Below, piece after piece: positions 14,767 through 24,623 of a stretch of DNA of 64,000 bases (positions are counted from its first letter, which is position 1; each line of letters starts with the position of its first letter). The DNA comes from Lepidurus packardi (Eukaryota > Arthropoda > Branchiopoda > Notostraca > Triopsidae). The notes under the pieces are model-generated. The model ran no database searches. It saw only the letters and a program-made list of their open reading frames with translations, and was not told where the DNA came from. The DNA lies in NCBI GenBank assembly GCA_023053545.1, contig JAKZAN010000002.1:10722790-10786789 (forward strand). Reading direction: 5' to 3'. The position numbers were made by a program, and so were the translations under genes.

Positions 14767-16220
14767 ATGCTGCCCTGTTCAAAACTGAGATTCACGCTTC
14801 GCTGGAAAATTCTTATAATCAGTGTATCCTGTATTACTCTAGTACACCTTTTGTTTATTTCGATCTACCTTAGCACTTACCCACCGATTTTTGAGTTCCG
14901 TAATATAAACTTCACATACGGAGTAACAACTTTTGCCACTAGTCCATCATATCAACCCAAGGTACCCATACAAACAAAAGAAACCCCCATATCATCTAAG
15001 CCTATGAACCACGAAGTTGGGATTGCCGAAAATAGTTGGAGTTCACTTTGGCTTCAAAGTGCTGCAGCTTTGTTCAAGGTAGTGAGTGACAGCCAAGCTT
15101 CCGCTTTGGGGTACAACGCTAAGAGATTGGCGTTAAGCGAAAAACTACACAGGCAGTACCAAAATTATACACCGTCATCCGCCACTGTGTCAAGACGACT
15201 ACCAGAGGTTTTTGAATTTCCGCTAAATCCTGCAAATTGGAGTGACTGTACAACTGTGGTCTACTTAACTGTGATATCTTCAGCACCTGGTCATTTTGAT
15301 CGTAGGATTGTCATACGCCAAACATGGGCGAAAGACTGGCACGGACTGTTGGGCAATCAAAGAACACTATTTATAGTAGGACAGATACATCCCGTGAATG
15401 AAACCATTCAACAGGCTATAGAATCAGAATATGCCCGATATGGGGATGTTATCCAAGTCAACTTCACAGACTCTTATAGAAATCTCACTCGAAAAACTGT
15501 GGCACTCATGCAATGGACTTTGGATTACTGCCCAAACGTGCGGGTGCTTCACAAATGTGATGACGATATATTTGTTCACGTTCCAGTCATGAAGGAAATC
15601 GTAGAATCTTTGCCCGACCAAATTGCCGTATACGGCGAACTTGTTCTCCTCGACAAACCCCATCGACAACTCAGTAAAAATCAATTTACAAAATATATCA
15701 ATGAAACCGAAATTAGAAAAGAACACAACCAACAAATTTTAGAAGTGGGAGTTGTTTATTATTTTCTGTTCTAGGTGACAAGTACTACCTAAGTGAAGAC
15801 GTTTGGCCTTGGTCCGTGCTTCCTCCGTTCCTTTTGGGTGGCTCTTACCTTATTGGTGGGCGAGCAATTTCAAAGTTGTATAACGCAACAAGAACAATGC
15901 CTCTGTTTCCGTTAGAAGACGTCTATATCACAGGCATCTGCACGGGCACCGCAGGAGTCCGACGTATCGCTTCCAACAAGTACATTACCCGTCAGAAAGC
16001 ACTTCCGCGATGTTCACATTTTCGTATTATGTTTAGGATTTATAGCCAAATGTTCCCGAATATCATCGACGCTTGTTACTTACAAAGCCACGCATCATGG
16101 CAAACTACAGGTCCAAAGACTCTACAGCACTCTTGGAACCGGGTTCAGCTGTTAAAACGGAACCGTGTACATTGTGACAATTTAAGCTTATTAAGCAAAT
16201 TGGCTTCAGTACTGGGTTAA
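14767..16220 (+). CDS. Beta-1,3-galactosyl/N-acetylglucosaminyltransferase (GT31)
   Basis: This is a Golgi type-II membrane glycosyltransferase. Two exons, 14767-15673 and 15775-16220, join A|GT to 450 residues. A short cytosolic tail is followed by one transmembrane segment (about residues 15-38, ILIISVSCITLVHLLFISIY) and a stem. The catalytic domain then carries the GT31 landmarks: RIVIRQTWAKDW, FIVGQ, KTVALMQWTLDYCP, the metal-binding DDD near residues 265-267, LDKPHR, LPPFLLGGSYLI and LEDVYITGIC. I chose donor 15674 because it places KYYLSEDVWP at the family's usual distance from the PHR motif. Reading straight through the intron gives a longer frame that ends at the TAG of the 3' splice site. 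The exact acceptor sugar cannot be told from sequence. The gene converges on the Argonaute gene, 275 nt away. Confidence 0.9.
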
Positions 16221-16495
16221 GGATATTACGTTAAAATGCGGATCATATTAAGGTATATTTCTGGTCTTTTCTATGCTTGTATTATGCAATGTCAGAAAGA
16301 CAAAAGGCGATATTCAACTTAGAAATTATTTCGAGGTTACAATCCAAATGAGAAAAGAAACTAAATACTCGGTTAATTATGCATATTATGAGTACTGTTT
16401 GTCATATTTCACTAATCACATAACTGACTTTCGACAATAGAAAGACCAAGTACCAATTTGTATGACTCACATGACCCTTAAAACCCTACGAAGTC

Positions 16496-19400
16496 TTAAA
16501 CAAAAAACATATGCTGTAAGTTACTAGCTTTAGCGAGCTCAGCTTTAATATGTTCCTCACGAACTTGTCCCCTGTCGCGTTGCACCAACCTAGAATGAAA
16601 AATTAATAAATTGGAAAACAAGATCAGTCAAAGGGTTGTAAACAAGCGCAATCGGACTTACGAATCATAATACATCCTGCCCCTAAACGCAAGCAAGTGG
16701 GCATAGTAAGAAGGCGCCGGATTGGATACAGAACGAGTGCATCGAGAAAACACGTGGCAAAGATAATACGTCAACTTTTGCAACTCGTCCGCGGTAAAAC
16801 CATGATCATCCCACAAGACATGGTAATGTGTAGGACGACTTGTACCCTAAATAGTAAATACAATAATAAATAAGTTAATTAAAAACTTAAATAGCCTTAC
16901 CTGTATTCCAACATGAGAGACAAGAAAGTAGTCATGCTCTGTAGGATGAGTGATAACAGTGTCCACTATAGTCCCAGGTGGAACGTTGCCAGACCTTCCC
17001 ATATCCTTACTATCCTCTGCAAATAATCGCGTCTTGTGTCGCTTCTGAACAACTAAGAATGTAATTGGTGGCTTGTAGTCGGCTTCTAGTCTGCTACAGG
17101 CAGCGCGGACGGCAGTTAGCTCTTCCCTTAAAACCTAGCAACAAGAATAGCTCAACAGTAGCTCATCTTTGTGAAATTTTGAATAACCGCAGGCCTACAT
17201 AATTATTAAAAAAAAATAAAAAAAAATTACGACGTAACTTAAGAATTACTTATTTTACTTACCTGCTGGAACTGTCCTTCTGAGACTCCATCGCGGTAGA
17301 AAATGATCCGCATAGGCTTGCGTCCATTGCTCTTTTGGAAGAATTTCTTAAGCAGTTCGTAAGTTATGTTGTTCAAGTCAACCAAGGCTTCTTGCTTAGC
17401 TTCTTGGAGCCGTATTTCTGCACCATACTGAGTGGCACTTGCGTTCATAGAAGCTACCACCTAAGACAATGTCACGATTTAACTTTATTTCAAGGAAATA
17501 TATTTTCCTACGTACGGCAGCAACGGAGGGTATTCCATCTTGCCTTTGATCTGCGCTAGGATGGGTAACGTCAGCTCCCATTATTATGAAGGGCTGGTTC
17601 AGGATTGCCGGTCTAAAGGCCCATTTAATGAGGTCCATACATTTTTGTTTAAACGCAAATTGAATGGTACCTAACACTGCGATCAATAAAGTTGTTTACA
17701 CCACCCAGCTTTGCATTCAATTTTAGGCAAATATTGGAAAGTGTTGCAGGATCACATTTCATTACATTTTTCCCTTGAACACATTGCGTTGTAATGTTCA
17801 AGTCCAAGTCGCCAATACGTTTAATTTCCTCTATAACAGCAAACTTTTGATTGATTATCAACCCTTTTGCAACATTTACTGTAAATCAGGTCTCCTTTCT
17901 TGCGAATAACGAAGCATACTATCTGCAGATTAGAATGCTTTACTTTCATGCTACGGAAAATCCTCTCCATGGTGTGTTCTTGGCATAATTCAATAAACAA
18001 AGGTTGGTTAATTTCTATTCCCGTATCCCTTCCAATATTCGCCAGTCTGGTCGCAAAATTACTGGAGAAAAAAAAAGAAAATTAGTTTACGCGTCTTAAA
18101 GCTTTATCAATGATGAAACGCCAAAGTACCTGATTGAATTAACCGGAATTCGATCAACACTAATAATGCCCCAGGATGTCAACTGTGTTCCACGCAAAAA
18201 GCGCTTGCCGCGCATATCCCAAGCTCCATCTTTAGGGGTGAAAGAATGTTCCCCTCCATATTCTAACTTTGGAGCGTCCAAAACTCTTCCCTGGATAGCC
18301 ACCATTTGACTGTCAAAAGTCAAGCCATACTGCTGTGCATAGTAGTCATTTGGCAAGTTTAAGCTTTGCTGAAATGATTTGACAATTCTTTCACGACGCA
18401 TTTGTGGACGCACTGCTGTAGCTCGGATCATGCTGGCTGTTTGAGTGTCAGACAGTTTCTTGTTATTGGGCTGCCCCGCCTCAATCGTGCACAACTAGGA
18501 ATACCCGTTGAATTAAAAAAAAAAAAAATCATTATACACAAAGTTACCTCCATGGGGACATGAACACGCCTCTCTACGGATCCAACCCACAAACATGGCA
18601 AATGAGCGTACTCTTCTTTCAACGTTACGCGATACTGCTTGAACAAATAGTCCTTGACTGAAATCATTTGACCATTATGCTCAAACATTTCTTTGCTAGG
18701 GGGTTTGCCTAAGCCATTGACTTTGTAAGACATGCGAAGAGGACCTCTCTGGTAGCGAACCTACATAAATATAACGCAGCATAAAAAAAAATCAATCCAA
18801 TATGGCAAGGGGTTACCTTGACACCACGTAATTTGCGCGCAAAATCGTCCAAGTCTCTTGGAGTAGGATTATGAAAACGCTGGTCTCCAAGCACTTCCCA
18901 CATGAAATCTTCGACTGAGATGGCTTTGAGAAAAGCTTTTTGCGACGCGTCAATGTTGACGAAAGGTTTCCATCCCAAACGCAGACTTTGGAAATGACCA
19001 AACCACAGCTCAGAACCCTCTCCAATGTCATAGACTGTATCAAAAGTCTTGGAGACTAGGCAGCGTCCAACAGGTACGAATCTTTAAGGTAAATTCAAAT
19101 TTACAGACCAATTTTGGCTGATGCAAAATAATAATAAAAAAAAAAAATATGACATAAACGAGATTAGGATCCATATTTACCTATTAGACAAAGAATAACG
19201 CAAGACGACATCTAACGCTTGGATTGCGTCTTGCGGAATCGCATTTGTGCTTCCTGCTTTCAAATAGGCATCAATGCTGGAACTTATCACGATCCGCGAA
19301 GCAAACTTAATCGTGATATGGAAAATAGAGGGTGTATCGCGATACTCATCCTTATACTCAACATGGAAATCCCTCTAAAAAAATACTCACACTATTGCAA

Positions 19401-20303
19401 AATAAAACAACTCAATCGAAAAACATACTTCATGAAAGTTAAACTGCTTTGCCGTGTAAAGGTTTTTCCTTCCATCAAAAACGGGGGCACAGGGATAAAG
19501 CTCATTTTTATAATGCTTGGTGGACAATTCGTACATCAACGTTCTACATAAGAACATTAATAACGAAATAAGCCTTAAAGGTAGACTTCAAGTACATGCT
19601 TACCTTAACAGCTTCTTGTTGATTACTTCACGGCCTTTGTCGTTCTTCACATCGACATCATAATGAAATATGGCATCACGCGGCTGGATTTTCATCAGAA
19701 AATGATTGGCCCGCAGTTTGATAGGTCTTCCCGAAGTTCCTGTTCCAGGGCGGCGAGGAGGACACAATCCGCTATCAGCAGCTGGTCGAGAAGGGACAGC
19801 CACAGCCAGTTGCTGTTTAGAAGGGACAACAGCTGGCCGAGACATTGTTATCCTTACTTCCGGATCTCTTGTACCACGAGCAGAAGTAGAAGCTACTGCA
19901 GGGTATGGTTGACTTTGGGGCTTTTCTACAACTTTGGTTTGCTCAGGCTGCCTTCCGCGTTCTACATCTCGACTAGGTTGCCTGGTTTGAATGGAAAGTC
20001 CCTGAAGCTCTGCAACAGCTAAATATAAACAGATTATTTAATTGTAAAACATAACAAAAGTAATGTAAAAGATCTGCTTGGATTTTACCTGGCTCCCTAT
20101 GGACTCCTGCCTGATGGGCCTCCCTGGGTTGACAAGTCTGAGGCGTTTGGGGAGGTTGAGATTCTTGTGGCTGGGAATCAGCTTTCTTATCATCACGTTT
20201 CGCTCCTTTTACGTTTTAGAAATGTCATAAGTAATCGAACAATTTAGCTATAAATTAAATATATTCTATAAAATATACCTTTATTACGTCTTTTACTAGT
20301 CAT
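16496..20303 (-). CDS. AGO2: Argonaute-2-like (siRNA-class) slicer
   Basis: Fifteen exons (20303-20279, 20205-20089, 20018-19604, 19543-19429, 19374-19181, 19081-18817, 18760-18548, 18494-18130, 18061-17880, 17830-17671, 17612-17516, 17460-17263, 17134-16901, 16846-16662, 16589-16496) join in phase to 952 residues. A Gln/Pro-rich N-terminal leader (about 120 residues) precedes the N domain ([11 protein letters not shown]), the PAZ domain (about 350-500, ending LCTIEAGQ), MID and PIWI. The PIWI catalytic tetrad looks complete: Asp in GADVTHP (about 698), Glu in QEAKQEAL (about 740), Asp in [10 protein letters not shown] (about 773) and His in [10 protein letters not shown] (about 869). The protein ends MFFV. 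This C-terminus and the Gln-rich leader match arthropod AGO2, the siRNA/antiviral RNAi effector, rather than AGO1, which ends YFA. Intron 17831-17879 is 49 nt. Confidence 0.93.
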
Positions 20304-21953
20304 TTTGGAAACTATTCAAAATAGGCCAGATGATCGGTAAAGTTCTTTCTCTCGTCTTTTTATGATACTTAAGAACAATGTCACAATGGTCTGAATCTTC
20401 AGCTTGAACTTCCCTTTCTGTATGCCGATATGAAGCTTGTTTACACGCAGAATGTTCGCGGCGTTTACACAGCAGGAGTACGGTGCATAAGACCTACGCC
20501 TCTTTGCCTCAAACGACCAGAGCCTGTTGCAACTTGCAAGCCCGGGGTTGGTGAACTGGAATGAAGGCCTGTTCCGTTCATTATTATTCGCGATACGAAC
20601 CCTGAACCACGTCAGCTAAAAATGTAACCAATTCCATTTATTTTGGTTTTCGTTTTAGTTCTAGATTTTGACAACTTTTTTAGAGTAATTAATTCGCCAA
20701 GTGACACTAGAAATACCAAATGCATTGCATAGTAATCTGACGAAAAGCCAGTTTTCATATAAAACATTTCATGTGTAGCAGTCCATATCGGAAATTCTAT
20801 ATTGACCTGCCCTTGCATTCTTTGATTTGTCCTTGTCTTAATTTGACCCTACTCCTCTCTTCTTTATTAGATTGCCCTTGTGTCTTCTGACCTTTTCTAA
20901 GTATATCCTTGTTAATAGCTTCCTTAACCGTTATCCTTGACTTTCCTTGACCATATCCCCCTTTGTTACCCGTAGCATATATAAACAGTACTCAACATAT
21001 GAAGCAGAGTCCTTTCAGCTCTCATCACTTTTACAAGTTTTCTGTAAATAATCAATCATTTCAAGTCGTTATTACATTCTTTTAATTGTCAGTTTGAACT
21101 CAGAATTTATGTTCGACGCCTGATTGGTCACTAAAAAAGCATAACGAACCTACCCTTTTAATTAAAACACAACGCAGGGATCTTCATTTTTCTTTTAAAC
21201 CCAATCTTACCGACTAAATTCCTACAGTCAAACGACCGCCAAAAAAGCATTATGCTACTTTACACTTTTCGTAGCATCCGCATAATCCGCGGTATATAAT
21301 CCGCATCCGCTGTATAATCCGCGTTCAATGCCGATAACTAGAGCAACCTAGAGCAGTAAACAAGGTAAATAGAGCATTCCGTGGGAATTTACATTAAAAG
21401 GTGATAATAGTTGGCTGTTCCCATGCAATGAGGCTATATAGCTTACAAACGATGAGTTGAGCAGTGTTACCATTTCGTAGATTTTCCTTTTAGTAAAGAC
21501 TAAATCATTTAAAGGTTGCAACATGACTAGTGATGTATTTCAATGAAAATGACTAAGCTATGAATAGAACTGGGTTTGGCCGTAAACAGTGCTTTGCAAT
21601 GTCGCAGCACAGGGTCGAATAAAAAGGGATACGTTTCATGCGATTTTCAAATGTGTGAGATGAGATGCAGCTGAGAAGGGGGCCCAAGTTACGTAGGGAA
21701 AGAGGTCACTTGAGAATTCTTGAATGGCAAAAAGTTTTGGCATTGACGAAAAGGGAGACTTTCCTTCAGTCTGAGTATAGTGTCGCATTGAAGCACCAAA
21801 TTTAAAATAATCACTCACATATAGATGACCGAAATATTGAGAATTCTGACGTGGATTGGTAGAATCCACACGACGCTAAAACAGGAAAGAACTTCATAAC
21901 CTTTGGTCGAAAACCTTGATCCAACGAAACTCTGATCAACAAGTTGATCTCAT
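20304..21953. other. Intergenic spacer with small repeats
   Basis: No gene is seen between the AGO2 start and the stomatin stop. At 21283-21332 the motif ATAATCCGC and variants recur four times. At 20820-21110 a pyrimidine-rich stretch with CCTTG repeats, a TATATAAA-like box near 20980 and a GTTTGAACTCA end loosely resembles a solo LTR, but no target duplication was found. Confidence 0.35.
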
Positions 21954-24623
21954 TTATTTTCCGTCCTTGGGTAAGAAATGCCGAATGATATCGATAGGCA
22001 GCGGGAAAATAATGGTTGAATTCTTCTCTGCTGAGATAGCATTCAGTGTTTGCAAGTAACGGAGCTGTTTGGAGAGAAAAAAGGCAATTAATTGGTGTTT
22101 GGCAAAATCATTGTTTTCTTTTTTAGTACTCTTTTACCTGGAGAGCAGCCGGAGACTGGGAGATAACTTCTGCAGCATCTCGAAGAGCTTTGGAGGCTTT
22201 TTGCTCTCCCTCGGCCGCAATTACTTTAGCCCTAGCTTCACGAGCGGCTTCAGCTTCCGCAGCCATAGCACGTTGCAGTTGAACAGGGAGGCGGACGTCC
22301 TTGCTATAAGTATAAAACAAATCAACCGGAAAAGGAACTCATGTTACCATGTCCTTATCGAATGCTTCTTTGCCCCCCACCCTTGGATTTTGTTTTCACT
22401 TACATTTCAACACGCTCCACTTTGACACCCCATGGATCCGTGGCCTCATCTAAAGAGCTCTGCATGGTATGGGAGATCGTTTCGCGCTCGGACAGAATTT
22501 CAGCCAGGTTCTTTGTACCCAAGACATTCCGCAGTGTAGTAGCCGCCAACAGCCGAGTTGAATGACTGCAAAAAAGATAAGAGGTTTTTAGGATTGGAGG
22601 ACAGCGTCTTTTTCTACTGTAACGTATCCCTAAAATCTCGCACTGTTTTCTCAACAAGAAAATGAATCGATTTATTTTTAGGCGGAAGAAAGCCATCTGG
22701 GTACAAGAATCTGCGAAGCACAAACGTGCAATTTCCACCTCATAAGCCAAGCGTTTAAGTTTCGAAATTAGCTCCAGCCGCCCAAGTCATTTACTTGCAC
22801 CTATCAATCGACCGTCATAATCTTATCTATTTTTTCCTCAGTCATGCTTTGTGTCATCCTAATGACTTCACGCCTGCACACACTGACAACAGCGAGATAA
22901 AAAGAGAAAAGTGCAACAAGGGGTACTTTCCAGTATCTCGTTACTAACCCACCAAAGGCATATGACTGTTAGAAAAATTGGGGAAGGTGGATCTCAAATG
23001 AACATACCTGTAATTTTCCACATTTGACACGGCAATGGTAGGGTTCGAAACCCTGTAATAGACTACGGCGTCGACGGCCACCGTGACGCTGTCTCGGGAT
23101 AAGATCTATATGGATGTGGACAGGGATAGCACCAAACATCCAATCAAGCCAAAAATTAGCTCAATCCGAAAAACAACAATTTTCCTTTTTTTAATCCTTC
23201 TGTTTTTGGGGATCAATAAGGGTAGGTGGAATGCATATAGGATGTAAAGGCGGAGAAGGAGAGTACAGGGCTTCAATCTGCAAGATATTTAGGCGGCAAA
23301 AAGGGGATAGGGATCGGTTTTCAACAAAGTTGTCATGCCATGTGCTATCTATTAGGTGCCACAACATTCAGAAAACATTGCCAAAACGTGCACAAATCTA
23401 AGAGTTCTGACGTAAAGGTTAATTGAGCGCATAGCAAGTTTTTACCGTCGTGGATATGGGACTCTCACCCTGGACTTGTGTGATGGAGACGATGAGTGTT
23501 AACAGAACATGCTAAATGACCATTTAGGTTTGTCGACAAGCGTTTGTCTAAACCGTTTACGACAGCTAAGACGAAAATATGGAGAACTTCTCAAGAATGA
23601 AGGAAGCTTTTGAGCCTTATGTGTAAAAACTACTACGGAATCTGGATCAGCCCCGTACCTGTAATCTTCGACGTTATTTGTCGCCATGATGGGGTTTTTC
23701 ACTCGGTAATAAACCACGGCATCCACACTGACCGTGACGGAGTCACGCGACAAGACCTGCAAGGATGGAACCAAGGTTGTGGTCAAAGGGACAACGTTAG
23801 TTTGTAGAAACTAAAAGTGCATTGTTGCAGTGAGTGAAGGATTTCGTCGTCAGACAGCTTTGATCCTAAGAACGTTTTCATTCGCGATAAGTAATGGCAG
23901 GACAAATATGTTGCGTCGTACATATACAAGGCCATTGCGGTTAGTGCAAAACAAAGGAAGTAATGAAGAGTATGTTAGAAAGTAAAGCTCTGCCAAAGAC
24001 TTTGACTTGTAAGTAAAAGTTAGTAGTGAGCGAATGAGAAAAGATCAGAGGAAGGAAACAGGACAGGTCATAGGCTAAGTTGTATTGCAAAATGGGACAT
24101 CAGGATAGGTAAAAGATAAAGGAAGAGGTATTGATTTTCCCTGAACTAGTTTTTGTTCTCTTTCTTGTGGGTATCACAAATATAAATGGCCCTTCAATTT
24201 CTTAATTTGAAAGTTAGTTACTTTCTTGTACCCTTTTATTTCTTTTTAATATCTTCTTTAAGAAAATTAATTAATTTTACCTCTTGGGGTGGGACGTCGA
24301 ATGAAACCGTACGCAAGTCAACTTTACGGTATGTGTCAATGCAAGGGACAACGAAAAAAATACCCGGTCCACGAGCCCCGCCTTTGAGTAAACGACCCAA
24401 GCGAAATATGACGGCCCGTTCATATTCCTGTACCACCTGGACATCCCAATGAAATTTACATTAGTCCCCAGAGATACACCGAAAGAGAGTATGGAAACTA
24501 CTGCAGTCGGTTTACGATTTACCTTGAATGAAAAGCAAAACGACAGTGGAAATGTGGCCAAAATGAGCAAGAGGGAGCAGACCGTGAGGATAAAAGCGCA
24601 TATTCCAGGACCCTCCGGATCAG
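21954..24623 (-). CDS. Stomatin/Mec-2 family (band-7) protein, core exons
   Basis: Core exons are 24623-24523, 24436-24281, then either 23756-23659 (A) or 23105-23008 (B), then 22565-22404, 22303-22138 and 22064-21954 (stop TAA). They encode about 265 residues. An intramembrane hairpin ([20 protein letters not shown]) contains the conserved kink proline. It is followed by [16 protein letters not shown], the SPFH/band-7 domain ([27 protein letters not shown]) and the Ala/Glu-rich oligomerisation helix ([16 protein letters not shown]). Stomatins scaffold cholesterol-rich membrane and regulate ion channels, including DEG/ENaC mechanosensory channels (family knowledge). The first core exon begins with two bases of a split codon, so the N-terminus lies on an upstream exon; candidates are annotated separately. 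Both versions of the third exon keep the frame. Confidence 0.93.
23008..23105 (-). other. Stomatin alternative exon B (98 nt)
   Basis: This is the homologue of exon A, 553 nt downstream in the transcript direction, with an ATATAG acceptor and a GTATGT donor. It encodes [18 protein letters not shown] and [14 protein letters not shown]. Because 98 is not a multiple of 3, including both exons or neither would shift the frame of the downstream exons, so one of the two must be chosen. Confidence 0.85.
23659..23756 (-). other. Stomatin alternative exon A (98 nt)
   Basis: This exon is flanked by a TTGCAG acceptor and a GTACGG donor. It encodes 33 residues, including [18 protein letters not shown] and [14 protein letters not shown], in the central SPFH strand region. 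It has the same length (98 nt) and phase (0 in, 2 out) as exon B, and 25 of 33 residues are identical. Confidence 0.85.

Noticed and set aside
15745..15782. 38-nt intron alternative in the GT31 gene
   Set aside because: It would keep about 24 residues not seen at that point in the family and need an intron below the size range of the window; the 15674-15774 intron restores the usual motif spacing.
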